DNA of 64,000 nt from Pedobacter cryoconitis (GCF_014200595.1 NZ_JACHCG010000001.1:868001-932000); one strand, 5' to 3'; positions 24,601 to 35,139 are shown, counted from the first letter of the stretch. A program made the numbers and translations. The notes: a model not told the origin generated them from the letters alone.

Positions 24601-27600
24601 GTCTGATTACCTATATGATTACTGCCACCGGGGACTGTAAACTGGCAAGCATTACCGGGACAATCAACGTGAAACCGGATGTGATCATTGCATTGACTTC
24701 GGCTGTGAAAACAGATCAGCAGGAATTGTGCGTGAACACAGCGATTACCCAAATCGAATACCAGGTCACCAATGGCAAAGCGGCAACGATTACCGGTTTA
24801 CCAGCAGAGTTAACTTCAGCTTACGATGCCTTGACTGGTAAGTTTACGATCAGCGGTACGCCCGTTAGAGCAGGTTTGATCACTTATACGATTACTGCGA
24901 CAGGAGATTGTAATCCTGCAAGTATAACCGGAACTATTAATGTTAAACCAGATGTGACTATTGCATTGACTTCGGCTGTGAAAACAGATCAGCAGGAATT
25001 GTGCGTGAATACAGCGATTACCCAAATCGAATACCAGGTGACCAATGGCAAGGCTGCTACGATTACCGGTTTACCAGCAGAGTTAACTTCAGCTTACGAT
25101 GCCTTGACTGGTAAGTTTACGATTAGCGGTACGCCCGTTAGAGCAGGTCTGATTACCTATACGATTACTGCCACCGGGGACTGTAAACTGGCAAGCATTA
25201 CCGGGACAATCAACGTGAAACCGGATGTGACTATTGCATTGACTTCGGCTGTGAAAACAGATCAGCAGGAGCTTTGCGTGAACACAGCAATTACCCAAAT
25301 TGAATACCAGGTGACCAATGGCAAAGCGGCTACGATTACCGGTTTACCAGCAGAGTTAACTTCAGCTTATAATGCTGTAACTGGTAAGTTTACCATTAAT
25401 GGTACACCCGCTAGAGCTGGTCTGATAACTTATACGATTACTGCCACCGGGGACTGTAAACTGGCAAGTATCACCGGAACGATCAACGTGAAACCGGATG
25501 TGACTATTGCATTGACTTCGGCTGTAAAAACAGATCAGCAGGAACTTTGCGTGAATACAGCGATTACTCAAACCGAATACCAGGTCACCAATAGCAAAGC
25601 GGCAACGATTACCGGTTTACCAGCAGAGCTGACAGGAGTTTACAATGCTGCAACTGGCAAATTCACCATCAGCGGTACCCCCGCTATAGCAGGCCTGATT
25701 ACTTATACGATCACGGCAACCGGGGACTGTAAACTGGCAAGCATTACCGGAACGATCAACGTCAAACCAGACGTAACCATTGCACTGACTTCATCTGTAA
25801 AAACAGACCAGCAGGAATTGTGCGTGAATACAGCAATTACTCAAATCGAATACCAGGTGACCAATGGCAAGGCTGCTACGATTACCGGTTTACCGGCAGA
25901 GTTAACTTCAGCTTACGATGCCTTGACTGGTAAGTTTACGATTAGCGGTACGCCCGTTAGAGCAGGTCTGATTACTTATACGATCACGGCAACCGGCGAC
26001 TGTAAACTGGCCAGCATTACCGGGACAATCAATGTTAAACCAGATGTGACCATTGCATTGACTTCGGCTGTAAAAACAGACCAGCAGGAACTTTGCGTGA
26101 ATACAGCAATTACCCAAATTGAATACCTAGTGACCAATGGCAAAGCGGCTACGATTACCGGTTTACCAGCAGAGCTGACAGGAGTTTACAATGCTGCAAC
26201 TAGCAAATTCACCATCAGCGGTACCCCCGCTACAGCAGGCCTGATTACTTATACGATCACGGCAACCGGAGATTGTAAACTGGCCAGCATTACCGGGACA
26301 ATCAACGTCAAACCAGACGTAACCATTGCACTGACTTCCGCTGTAAAGACTGATCAGCAGGAGCTTTGCGTGAATACAGCAATTACCCAAATTGAATATC
26401 AGGTCACCAGTGGTAAAGCGGCTACGATTACCGGTTTACCAGCAGAATTAACTTCAGCTTACGATGCCTTGACTGGTAAGTTTACGATCAGCGGTACGCC
26501 CGCTAGAGCAGGTCTGATAACTTATACGATCACGGCAACCGGCGACTGTAAACTGGCAAGTATCACTGGAACGATCAACGTGAAACCGGATGTGACTATT
26601 GCATTGACTTCGGCTGTGAAAACAGATCAGCAGGAATTGTGCGTGAATACAGCGATTACTCAAATCGAATATCAGGTCACCAATGGCAAAGCGGCTACGA
26701 TTACCGGTTTACCGGCAGAGCTGACAGGAGTTTACAATGCTGCAACTGGCAAATTCATCATTAGCGGTACACCAGCTACAGCTGGTCTGATCTCTTATAC
26801 GATCACGGCAACCGGGGACTGTAAACTGGCCAGCATTACCGGGACAATCAACGTGAAACCGGATGTGACCATTGCACTGACTTCCGCTGTAAAAACTGAC
26901 CAGCAGGAATTGTGCGTGAATACAGCAATTACCCAAATTGAATATCAGGTGACCAATGGCAAGGCTGCTACGATTACCGGTTTACCAGCAGAGCTGACAG
27001 GAGTTTACAATGCTGCAACTGGCAAATTCATCATTAGCGGTACACCAGCTACAGCTGGTCTGATCTCTTATACGATCACGGCAACCGGGGACTGTAAACT
27101 GGCCAGCATTACCGGGACAATCAACGTGAAACCGGATGTGACCATTGCGCTGACTTCCGCTGTAAAAACTGACCAGCAGGAATTGTGCGTGAATACAGCA
27201 ATTACCCAAATTGAATACCATGTGACTAATGGCAAGGCTGCTACGATTACGGGTTTGCCAGCAGAGCTGACAGGAGTTTACAATGCTGCAACTGGTAAAT
27301 TTACGATCAGCGGCACACCAGCTAGAGCCGGTCTGATTACTTATACGATTACTGCCACCGGAGACTGTAAACTGGCAAGTATCACCGGAACGATCAACGT
27401 GAAACCGGATGTGACTATTGCATTGACTTCGGCTGTGAAAACAGATCAGCAGGAGCTTTGCGTGAACACAGCGATTACCCAAATTGAATACCAGGTGACC
27501 AATGGCAAGGCTGCTACGATTACCGGTTTACCAGCAGAGTTAACTTCAGTTTATGATGCTGCAACTGGTAAGTTTACGATCAGCGGTACGCCCGTTAGAG

Positions 27601-30600
27601 CAGGTCTGATTACCTATACGATTACTGCCACCGGCGACTGTAAACTGGCCAGCATTACCGGGACAATCAATGTGAAACCGGATGTGACTATTGCATTGAC
27701 TTCGGCTGTGAAAACAGATCAGCAGGAGCTTTGCGTGAACACAGCGATTACCCAAATCGAATACCAGGTGACCAATGGCAAAGCGGCAACGATTAGCGGT
27801 TTACCAGCAGAGCTGACAGGAGTTTACAATGCTGCAACTGGCAAATTCATCATCAGTGGTACACCAGCTACAGCAGGCCTGATTACTTATACGATCACCG
27901 CAACTGGAGATTGTAAGCTGGCCGATATTACTGGAACGATCAACGTGAAACCAGATGTAATCATTGCATTGACTTCAGCTGCAAAAACTGATCAGCAGGA
28001 GCTTTGCGTGAATAAAGCGCTTACCCAGATTGAATACCAGGTCACCAATGGCAAGGCAGCTACGGTTACTGGTTTGCCAGCAACACTGACACCAAATTAT
28101 GATGCATTGACCGGCAAGTTTACGATCAGCGGTACACCAACAACGGCTGGTCTGATCTCTTATACGATTACAGCAAGCGGCGACTGTGAACCTGCAATTA
28201 TCCACGGTACCATCAATGTGAAACCGGATGTTACGATTGCCTTAACATCAGCGGTAAACACTGACCATCAGGAACCATGTATCAATCATGCGCTTACCCA
28301 GATTGAATACCAGGTCACCAATGGCAAGGCAGCTACGGTTACTGGTTTGCCATCAACGCTGACACCAAATTATGATGCGTTGACCGGTAAGTTTACAATC
28401 AGCGGTACACCAACAACGGCTGGTCTGATCTCTTATACGATTACAGCAAGCGGCGACTGTGAGCCTGCAATTATCCACGGTACAATCAACGTGAAACCAG
28501 ATGTTACGATTGCCTTAACATCAGCAGTAAACACTGACCATCAGGAACCATGTATCAACCACGCGCTTACCCAGATTGAATACCAGGTCACCAATGGCAA
28601 GGCAGCTACGGTTACTGGTTTGCCAGCAACGCTGACACCAAACTATGATGCGTTGACTGGTAAGTTTACGATCGGCGGTACACCAACAACGGCTGGTCTG
28701 ATCTCTTATACAATCACAGCAAGCGGCGACTGTGAGCCTGCAATTATCCACGGTACCATCAACGTGAAACCGGATGTTACGATTGCCTTAACATCAGCAG
28801 TGAACACTGACCATCAGGAACCATGTATCAATCATGCGCTTACCCAGATTGAATACCAGGTCACCAATGGAAAGGCAGCTACGGTTACTGGTTTGCCAGC
28901 AACGCTGACACCAAACTATGATGCATTGACCGGTAAGTTTACGATCAGTGGTTCGCCTGCTACAGCTGGTCTGATCTCTTATACAATCACAGCAAGCGGC
29001 GACTGTGAGCCTGCAATTATCCACGGTACCATCAACGTGAAACCAGATGTTACGATTGCCTTAACATCAGCAGTGAACACTGACCATCAGGAAACATGTA
29101 TCAATCATGCGCTTACCCAGATTGAATACCAGGTCACCAATGGCAAGGCAGCTACGGTTACTGGTTTGCCAGCAACGCTGACACCAAACTATGATGCATT
29201 GAACGGTAAGTTTACGATCAGCGGTACACCAACAACGGCTGGTCTGATCTCTTATACAATTACAGCAAGCGGCGACTGTGATCCTGCAATTATCCACGGT
29301 ACAATCAACGTGAAACCAGATGTTACGATTGCTTTAACATCAGCGGTGAACACTGACCATCAGGAACCATGTATCAATCATGCACTTACCCAGATTGAAT
29401 ACCAGGTCACCAATGGAAAGGCAGCTACGATTACTGGTTTGCCAGCAACGCTGACACCAAACTATGATGCATTGACCGGTAAGTTTACAATCGGCGGTAC
29501 ACCAACAACGGCTGGTCTGATCTCTTATACAATCACAGCAAGCGGCGACTGTGAGCCTGCAATTATCCACGGTACAATCAACGTGAAACCAGATGTTACG
29601 ATTGCTTTAACATCAGCTGCAAAAACTGATCAGCAGGAATTGTGCGTGAATAAAGCGATTGATCAGATTGAATACCGGGTCACCAATGGAAAGGCAGCTA
29701 CGGTTACTGGTTTGCCAGCAACGCTGACACCAAACTATGATGCATTGACCGGTAAGTTTACGATCAGCGGTACACCAACAACGGCTGGTCTGATCTCTTA
29801 TACGATCACGGCCACTGGAGATTGTAAATTTGCCGATATTACTGGTACAATCAATGTGAAACCAGATGTTACGATTGCCTTAACATCAGCGGTGAACACT
29901 GACCATCAGGAACCATGTATCAATCACGCGTTTACCCAGATTGAATACCAGGTCACCAATGGAAAGGCAGCTACGGTTACTGGTTTGCCAGCAACGCTGA
30001 CACCAAATTATGATGCATTGACCGGCAAGTTTACGATCAGCGGTACACCAACAACGGCTGGTCTGATCTCTTATACGATTACAGCAAGCGGCGACTGTGA
30101 ACCTGCAATTATCCACGGTACCATCAATGTGAAACCGGATGTTACGATTGCCTTAACATCAGCGGTAAACACTGACCATCAGGAACCATGTATCAATCAT
30201 GCGCTTACCCAGATTGAATACCAGGTCACCAATGGAAAGGCAGCTACGATTACTGGTTTGCCATCAACGCTGACACCAAATTATGATGCGTTGACCGGTA
30301 AGTTTACAATCAGCGGTACACCAACAACGGCTGGTCTGATCTCTTATACGATTACAGCAAGCGGCGACTGTGAGCCTGCAATTATCCACGGTACAATCAA
30401 CGTGAAACCAGATGTTACGATTGCCTTAACATCAGCAGTAAACACTGACCATCAGGAACCATGTATCAACCACGCGCTTACCCAGATTGAATACCAGGTC
30501 ACCAATGGAAAGGCAGCTACGGTTACTGGTTTGCCATCAACGCTGACACCAAATTATGATGCGTTGACCGGTAAGTTTACAATCAGCGGTACACCAACAA

Positions 30601-33600
30601 CGGTTGGTCTGATCTCTTATACGATCACGGCCACTGGAGATTGTAAACTGGCCGATATTACTGGAACCATCAATGTGAAACCGGATGTTACGATTGCCTT
30701 AACATCAGCAGTAAACACTGACCAGCAGGAACCATGTATCAACCACGCGCTTACCCAGATTGAATACCAGGTCACCAATGGCAAGGATGCTACGGTTACT
30801 GGTTTGCCAGCAACGCTGACACCAAACTATGATGCATTGACCGGTAAGTTTACGATCAGCGGTACACCAACAACGGCTGGTCTGATCTCTTATACGATTA
30901 CAGCAAGCGGCGACTGTGAGCCTGCAATTATCCACGGTACCATCAACGTGAAACCAGATGTTACGATTGCGTTAACATCAGCAGTAAACACTGACCATCA
31001 GGAACCATGTATCAACCACGCGCTTACCCAGATTGAATACCAGGTCACCAATGGAAAGGCAGCTACGGTTACTGGTTTGCCAGCAACGCTGATACCAAAT
31101 TATGATGCATTGACCGGCAAGTTTACGATCAGCGGTACACCAACAACGGCCGGTCTGATCTTTTATACAATTACAGCAAGCGGCGACTGTGAGCCTGCAA
31201 TTATCAACGGTACCATCAATGTGAAACCGGATGTTACGATTGCTTTAACATCAGCAGTAAACACTGACCATCAGGAACCATGTATCAACCACGCGCTTAC
31301 CCAGATTGAATACCAGGTCACCAATGGAAAGGCAGCTACGGTTACTGGTTTGCCAGCAACGCTGACACCAAACTATAATGCGTTGACCGGTAAGTTTACG
31401 ATCAGCGGTACACCAACAACGGCCGGTCTGATCTCTTATACAATTACAGCAAGCGGCGACTGTGAGCCTGCAATTATCCACGGTACCATCAATGTGAAAC
31501 CGGATGTTACGATTGCTTTAACATCAGCAGTAAACTCTGACCGTCAGGAATTGTGTGTAAATAAAACGATTGTCCAAATCGAATATCAAACAGCTAATGC
31601 AAAGAGTGCAACTATTACAGGTTTACCAGCAGAGCTGACAGGAAGTTATAATAATACAACCGGCAAATTCACCATCACAGGTACACCTTTCACAGCCGGT
31701 TTGATCACCTATACCATCACAGCAACGGGTGACTGTAAAGAAGCAAATATAACCGGAGCAATCTTTGTCAAACCAAACGTTGAACTCGTTTTAACTACTG
31801 GCAGCAACAACCAATCAACCTGTATCAACACACCGATTTCGCAAACCACTTACACCGTAAGCAATGGAACTATAGCTGTAACTAACCTTCCACCAGGTTT
31901 AACACAAAACTATGCAAGCGGCATATTAACCATCAGTGGAACTCCTTCACAAGCTGGTACATTCCTTTATACTGTGACCGTTACAGGAGACTGTGGTACT
32001 AAAGAACTTCACGCACAAATCGATGTATATCCAAATGCAATTATGGAGCTTACCTCTCCTGCAAAAAGCGATCAGCCTGTTTTATGTATCAATACACCAC
32101 TTAATCCAATAACTTACAAAATAACAAATGCTACAGGTGCAACAATATCAGCTTTACCAGCAGGTTTGATATCAAACTACGATCCTGCTACAAAACAATT
32201 TACCATTACCGGAACCCCTTCAATATCCGGAATTTTCCCTTACACCATAACTACTACCGGAGGATGCGCATCAGTAACACTCACCGGTACAATTAAAGTA
32301 AACCCAAATACAACTTTACAATTAACCTCTGCATCCTCAACAGCGAATCAAACATTATGTATAAATAGTAATAACCTGCAAACCATTACCTATCAAACTA
32401 CAAATGCAATAGACGCTACAGTAACTGGCTTACCAGCAGGATTAATTTGGTCATACAACAATAATCAGCTTAAAATAAATGGAGTTCCAACGCAATCAGG
32501 AACATTCAACTATACCATTAATACCACTGGTTTATGTCAAACGCAGCAACTTAGCGGAACAATAATTATTACTCCTAATCCAATTGGCTTTAATGATGTA
32601 ATCAGTAACCTGACCTGTACGAATAACAGCATTCACTACAACCTGCAAGACAATGTAAACAATACAGCAAATGGCGGAAATTCAGTTCCTGCTACATTTA
32701 CATGGACAGTCGCTCCAAATACTAACGTAAAAGGGCTGAACAATGGTTCTGGAAATAACATTAACGCCACACTGATTAATTCAAGTCATACCGCTCAGCA
32801 AGTCATTTATACCATAACCCCAACTTCAATTACAGGAGGCTGTCCGGGAAATACCTTTACTGTTACCATCAATGTACCTGTATGCAGCAGCCTGACCATT
32901 ACAAAAACTGCGAATGTAACCCTGGTTTCAACAGCAGGAGATCAAATACAATACACCATCACAGTAAAAAATACAGGTACAGCCAACCATACCAGCGTTC
33001 AGGTAACAGATCCGTTTTTAGGTGGTATATTAAGAGGCCCTGCTTATGGAGATAATGGAAACGGTATCCTTGAAGCTAATGAATCATGGGTATATACAGG
33101 AACTTACCGCGTTACTCAAACAGACATCGACGAAAATGGGAAACCAAATGCGAAATCGGGTAAAATCATTAACACAGTAAGTTTAACCACAGCAGAAATG
33201 TCCACTCCTTTAACAGCAGTTGCTACAGTTGATATTGTGACTAATGGATCAATTGTACTGGTGAAAACAGGGGTAATCAGCAGCGACTTCTCTAGTATCG
33301 TTTATACTTTTAAAATAACAAATAATGGAAGAGTGAAACTTTACAATCTGAATCTGATGGATACCAAAATTGGTGGTCAGCTCAACCTCGGAACCAATGA
33401 ACTTGCCGCAGGAGCGTCGATCACAGTGACCTCAACCTATAAAATAACAGATGAAGAAAAAAGAGATGGAAGAGTGGTCAATACTGCGACCATTAAAGGT
33501 TATACGCCATCTGGGGACCCTGTTTCCGATATTTCAGGTACCCAAGCCAATAACGATGAGCCAACTGTTCACATTATTGCAGATGCACCACAGGCGATAG

Positions 33601-34130
33601 ATGATAAAGCAGAAGTTCAGATTAACCAGACCGTTGTGATCAATATTGCAGGAAATGATATAGCCTCACTAAATGGCCTGAATAAAGCAAGTATAGAAAA
33701 TACCCAACCATCAAACGGAAAAGTAGAAGTACATATGGATGGAACGGTTACTTATACCCCGAATAAAGGCTACTCAGGACAAGATGAATTCACTTATTAT
33801 ATCTACGATTCTAAAGTTGGGGCACCAAACAGAAGTAACAGGGCTACGGTCACCATTAATGTGATCCCAATTGGCTTATTCATTCCAAATACGATCACTC
33901 CAAACGGAGACGGTAAAAATGATACTTTCAAAATCATAGGAAGAGAAAGCTTTGACGGCATTGAACTCATGGTGTTCAACCGTTGGGGTAACGAAGTGTA
34001 CAGGAATAACAATTACCTGGACGAGTGGGATGGCTCGGGATTAACCGAAGGAACTTATTATTATATCATCACTTTGAAAAAAGCCGGAAGCAAAGTGAAT
34101 AAAAATGGCTGGATACTTATAAAAAGATAA
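21657..34130 (+). CDS. Giant T9SS-secreted adhesin: lectin head, Ig-like repeats, type B sorting domain
   Basis: 4157 residues. ATG 21657 gives a long n-region and then a hydrophobic signal segment (GFLAIVSVGLFFLFTLNPF, cleavage near SRAQ, residue 57); M24 is an alternative start. Residues about 58-345 resemble a bacterial L-type lectin (FEYFTYGGGTNGADGLSFFL, GYLGIGLDEFGNFSNRGEG). Then come Ig-like regions, and residues 738-3376 are 29 tandem 91-residue He_PIG-like repeats with one diverged copy before and three after. Two DUF11-type domains (about 3743-3975; QYTITVKNTGTANHTSVQV), a cadherin-like domain (about 3978-4070; GYSGQDEFTYYIYD) and a gliding-motility C-terminal domain (FIPNTITPNGDGKNDTFKI to GWILIKR) complete it. 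It should be secreted by type IX and act as a surface stalk carrying a sugar-binding tip. Overlaps the PorP/SprF gene by one base. Confidence 0.92.
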   Translation: MNKSLRFKLLTKFTSLIHSLTAYMNRRGIPARKGFLAIVSVGLFFLFTLNPFSSRAQFPYDESFRNSTTNKPDVKFGGEPTAFLTALYPIAGSVTDAQGEGYLRLTNNKTKQKGYVYSNNVFLGTYGLNIEFEYFTYGGGTNGADGLSFFLFDAAVADADFNIGGFGGSLGYAQLNKDGKDFKGVSKGYLGIGLDEFGNFSNRGEGRQGDKDQIPNSIVLRGAGDGFAYVPTNYPLLTTVKTSALATDPFNIAGGSRTAKDGDPEYRKVFINLVPRPGGGLLISVSVKHGSVITPVIVKYPYTTPIPAKGLKYGIASSTGDNVNYHEIRGLTLTVDKSVLSQPVAPNPSMIICQGASGSLDILTGATKPNAGGDPNPDNVDLDPLTPEIDRQVVTDAGTFVFDNVNTKLLTFTPKPGFSGSSASIKFNFMDVYGAKSTVGTATFNINSPIITTQPVGATICENSAFTSTVAATGPNLSYQWLVNTGSSWDVVADPDGSLGSKTNTLNISRVPFTYNGYKYRVQVSSPGGCNVLSDIINLTVNQLPTAAISPLKQDVCQDSPDIPVTFSGKYGTGPYTFYYTISDGTVKSAIKTITTTGSNSSITINHPTDVPGVFTYEVVKVSNSTCSNDLISRSKLTIIPNASVGLAPLSGTAIQNVCVGMPMQSIVYQVKDADEATVSFNKINPDITFVYDAVKQTITISGTSSLVGKFPFTVSTIGGCSTATTTGEINVLPNTTIALTSAVKTDQQELCVNTAITQIEYQVTNGKAAMITGLPAELTSAYDALTGKFTIGGTPVRAGLITYTITATGDCNPASITGTINVKPDVTIALTSAVKTDQQELCVNTAITQIEYQVTNGKAATITGLPAELTSAYDALTGKFTISGTPVRAGLITYTITATGDCKLASITGTINVKPDVIIALTSAVKTDQQELCVNTAITQIEYQVTNGKAATITGLPAELTSAYDALTGKFTISGTPVRAGLITYMITATGDCKLASITGTINVKPDVIIALTSAVKTDQQELCVNTAITQIEYQVTNGKAATITGLPAELTSAYDALTGKFTISGTPVRAGLITYTITATGDCNPASITGTINVKPDVTIALTSAVKTDQQELCVNTAITQIEYQVTNGKAATITGLPAELTSAYDALTGKFTISGTPVRAGLITYTITATGDCKLASITGTINVKPDVTIALTSAVKTDQQELCVNTAITQIEYQVTNGKAATITGLPAELTSAYNAVTGKFTINGTPARAGLITYTITATGDCKLASITGTINVKPDVTIALTSAVKTDQQELCVNTAITQTEYQVTNSKAATITGLPAELTGVYNAATGKFTISGTPAIAGLITYTITATGDCKLASITGTINVKPDVTIALTSSVKTDQQELCVNTAITQIEYQVTNGKAATITGLPAELTSAYDALTGKFTISGTPVRAGLITYTITATGDCKLASITGTINVKPDVTIALTSAVKTDQQELCVNTAITQIEYLVTNGKAATITGLPAELTGVYNAATSKFTISGTPATAGLITYTITATGDCKLASITGTINVKPDVTIALTSAVKTDQQELCVNTAITQIEYQVTSGKAATITGLPAELTSAYDALTGKFTISGTPARAGLITYTITATGDCKLASITGTINVKPDVTIALTSAVKTDQQELCVNTAITQIEYQVTNGKAATITGLPAELTGVYNAATGKFIISGTPATAGLISYTITATGDCKLASITGTINVKPDVTIALTSAVKTDQQELCVNTAITQIEYQVTNGKAATITGLPAELTGVYNAATGKFIISGTPATAGLISYTITATGDCKLASITGTINVKPDVTIALTSAVKTDQQELCVNTAITQIEYHVTNGKAATITGLPAELTGVYNAATGKFTISGTPARAGLITYTITATGDCKLASITGTINVKPDVTIALTSAVKTDQQELCVNTAITQIEYQVTNGKAATITGLPAELTSVYDAATGKFTISGTPVRAGLITYTITATGDCKLASITGTINVKPDVTIALTSAVKTDQQELCVNTAITQIEYQVTNGKAATISGLPAELTGVYNAATGKFIISGTPATAGLITYTITATGDCKLADITGTINVKPDVIIALTSAAKTDQQELCVNKALTQIEYQVTNGKAATVTGLPATLTPNYDALTGKFTISGTPTTAGLISYTITASGDCEPAIIHGTINVKPDVTIALTSAVNTDHQEPCINHALTQIEYQVTNGKAATVTGLPSTLTPNYDALTGKFTISGTPTTAGLISYTITASGDCEPAIIHGTINVKPDVTIALTSAVNTDHQEPCINHALTQIEYQVTNGKAATVTGLPATLTPNYDALTGKFTIGGTPTTAGLISYTITASGDCEPAIIHGTINVKPDVTIALTSAVNTDHQEPCINHALTQIEYQVTNGKAATVTGLPATLTPNYDALTGKFTISGSPATAGLISYTITASGDCEPAIIHGTINVKPDVTIALTSAVNTDHQETCINHALTQIEYQVTNGKAATVTGLPATLTPNYDALNGKFTISGTPTTAGLISYTITASGDCDPAIIHGTINVKPDVTIALTSAVNTDHQEPCINHALTQIEYQVTNGKAATITGLPATLTPNYDALTGKFTIGGTPTTAGLISYTITASGDCEPAIIHGTINVKPDVTIALTSAAKTDQQELCVNKAIDQIEYRVTNGKAATVTGLPATLTPNYDALTGKFTISGTPTTAGLISYTITATGDCKFADITGTINVKPDVTIALTSAVNTDHQEPCINHAFTQIEYQVTNGKAATVTGLPATLTPNYDALTGKFTISGTPTTAGLISYTITASGDCEPAIIHGTINVKPDVTIALTSAVNTDHQEPCINHALTQIEYQVTNGKAATITGLPSTLTPNYDALTGKFTISGTPTTAGLISYTITASGDCEPAIIHGTINVKPDVTIALTSAVNTDHQEPCINHALTQIEYQVTNGKAATVTGLPSTLTPNYDALTGKFTISGTPTTVGLISYTITATGDCKLADITGTINVKPDVTIALTSAVNTDQQEPCINHALTQIEYQVTNGKDATVTGLPATLTPNYDALTGKFTISGTPTTAGLISYTITASGDCEPAIIHGTINVKPDVTIALTSAVNTDHQEPCINHALTQIEYQVTNGKAATVTGLPATLIPNYDALTGKFTISGTPTTAGLIFYTITASGDCEPAIINGTINVKPDVTIALTSAVNTDHQEPCINHALTQIEYQVTNGKAATVTGLPATLTPNYNALTGKFTISGTPTTAGLISYTITASGDCEPAIIHGTINVKPDVTIALTSAVNSDRQELCVNKTIVQIEYQTANAKSATITGLPAELTGSYNNTTGKFTITGTPFTAGLITYTITATGDCKEANITGAIFVKPNVELVLTTGSNNQSTCINTPISQTTYTVSNGTIAVTNLPPGLTQNYASGILTISGTPSQAGTFLYTVTVTGDCGTKELHAQIDVYPNAIMELTSPAKSDQPVLCINTPLNPITYKITNATGATISALPAGLISNYDPATKQFTITGTPSISGIFPYTITTTGGCASVTLTGTIKVNPNTTLQLTSASSTANQTLCINSNNLQTITYQTTNAIDATVTGLPAGLIWSYNNNQLKINGVPTQSGTFNYTINTTGLCQTQQLSGTIIITPNPIGFNDVISNLTCTNNSIHYNLQDNVNNTANGGNSVPATFTWTVAPNTNVKGLNNGSGNNINATLINSSHTAQQVIYTITPTSITGGCPGNTFTVTINVPVCSSLTITKTANVTLVSTAGDQIQYTITVKNTGTANHTSVQVTDPFLGGILRGPAYGDNGNGILEANESWVYTGTYRVTQTDIDENGKPNAKSGKIINTVSLTTAEMSTPLTAVATVDIVTNGSIVLVKTGVISSDFSSIVYTFKITNNGRVKLYNLNLMDTKIGGQLNLGTNELAAGASITVTSTYKITDEEKRDGRVVNTATIKGYTPSGDPVSDISGTQANNDEPTVHIIADAPQAIDDKAEVQINQTVVINIAGNDIASLNGLNKASIENTQPSNGKVEVHMDGTVTYTPNKGYSGQDEFTYYIYDSKVGAPNRSNRATVTINVIPIGLFIPNTITPNGDGKNDTFKIIGRESFDGIELMVFNRWGNEVYRNNNYLDEWDGSGLTEGTYYYIITLKKAGSKVNKNGWILIKR
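23868..31784 (+). repeat. 29 tandem 273-bp coding repeats
   Basis: The interval is exactly 29 x 273 bp. Each unit encodes 91 residues starting IALTSA, with a first cysteine in ELCVN or EPCIN, the core ITGLPAELT, then KFTISGTP and TITATGDC with a second cysteine. Units 1-15 are one subtype (KTDQQELCVNTAITQ) and 16-28 largely another (NTDHQEPCINHALTQ), with 22 a hybrid; unit 29 is diverging. No indels occur. Two conserved cysteines per unit suggest one disulfide per domain. Confidence 0.95.
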
Positions 34131-35134
34131 TGAAGAAACTGTATAAAATATTACTGCTTATTTGCTCAACCGGTTTATTTACCGGTCATGCTTCTGCGCA
34201 GCAAAATATTCAGTTCTCTCAGTATATATTTAACACCCTGAGTGTAAATCCGGCATATGCAGGTTACAAAGAAGAATGGTTTGCTCAAATGGCATTACGT
34301 AACCAATGGGTAGGAATTCAAGGTGCACCTAAAACCGGGCAAATCTCTATTGATGGGATTCTGGATCCGCAGACCACCAAACATGGAGTCGGATTACAGA
34401 TCACTTCCGATAAATTAGGCCCTCAAACTTCTAACTCCATCACATTGAACTATGCCTTCCGGATACAACTTGATGGAGCAGATACACGTCGTTTAAGTTT
34501 TGGTTTAGGGGTAGGAGCAGCACAATACGGATTAGATGGAAGTGCACTGACTACAGTTGACGGAGGAGATGGCTTTGTGCCAACCGGAGGTTCCAGTAAA
34601 ATTGCACCAGACTTCCGCGCAGGTATTTACTATACTACCCCTTATTGGTATGCTGGTATCTCAGCTCTTAATCTGTTATCAAATAGTAAGTCAGTTGATG
34701 ATTACCGCAGAAGTACTAATATTGCGGATAACATTATCCGTACCAGGCATATGTACTTTGTGGCAGGCGCACTGATCAATGCCGCTACAGATCTGCGGTT
34801 CAGGCCAAGCATAATGATCAGAGAAGATTTCAAAGGCCCTACCAATGCAGACTTTAATATCATGGCCATATTTAATGATAAAGTATGGCTTGGCGGAGGA
34901 TACCGGACAAGTATCAAAGCCTTTAAAAAAGAATATGAAAATACTGATGTAACCAGTCAGGCCGCACTGATCGGAATTGCCCAGTTTTATGTAAATGAAC
35001 GCTTCAGGATAGGTTATTCTTACGATTATGCGATTTCTAAACTTAATGGATACCAGTCCGGAACACATGAAATTACTGTTGGTATAGCTTTTGGCAAAGC
35101 TCCTAAATCTTCTATCTGTCCAAGAGTGTTTTAA
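34130..35134 (+). CDS. PorP/SprF family type IX secretion outer-membrane protein
   Basis: 334 residues. Signal peptide ends ASAQQ (about residue 24). The mature start NIQFSQYIFNTLSVNPAYAG and the following LRNQWVGIQGAPKT are diagnostic for PorP/SprF; the rest is a 14-strand-like barrel with alternating aromatic residues, ending GTHEITVGIAFG. The ATG overlaps the adhesin stop (TAATG), so translation is coupled. PorP/SprF-like genes commonly follow type B (CHU_C) T9SS substrates and help with their surface presentation, as SprF does for SprB. It is therefore the dedicated partner of the adhesin; other T9SS core genes are not in this window. Confidence 0.93.
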   Translation: MKKLYKILLLICSTGLFTGHASAQQNIQFSQYIFNTLSVNPAYAGYKEEWFAQMALRNQWVGIQGAPKTGQISIDGILDPQTTKHGVGLQITSDKLGPQTSNSITLNYAFRIQLDGADTRRLSFGLGVGAAQYGLDGSALTTVDGGDGFVPTGGSSKIAPDFRAGIYYTTPYWYAGISALNLLSNSKSVDDYRRSTNIADNIIRTRHMYFVAGALINAATDLRFRPSIMIREDFKGPTNADFNIMAIFNDKVWLGGGYRTSIKAFKKEYENTDVTSQAALIGIAQFYVNERFRIGYSYDYAISKLNGYQSGTHEITVGIAFGKAPKSSICPRVF

Positions 35135-35139
35135 AATAC

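Noticed and set aside
23997..31481. Many minus-strand open frames of 69-166 aa over the adhesin repeats
   Set aside because: They recur every 273 bp in step with the repeat and are low-complexity Cys/Arg-rich translations of the complementary strand, so they are shadows.
23868..31784. Regularly spaced repeats as a possible CRISPR array
   Set aside because: Repeats are 273 bp, directly abutting, and inside one long reading frame; there are no spacers or cas genes.
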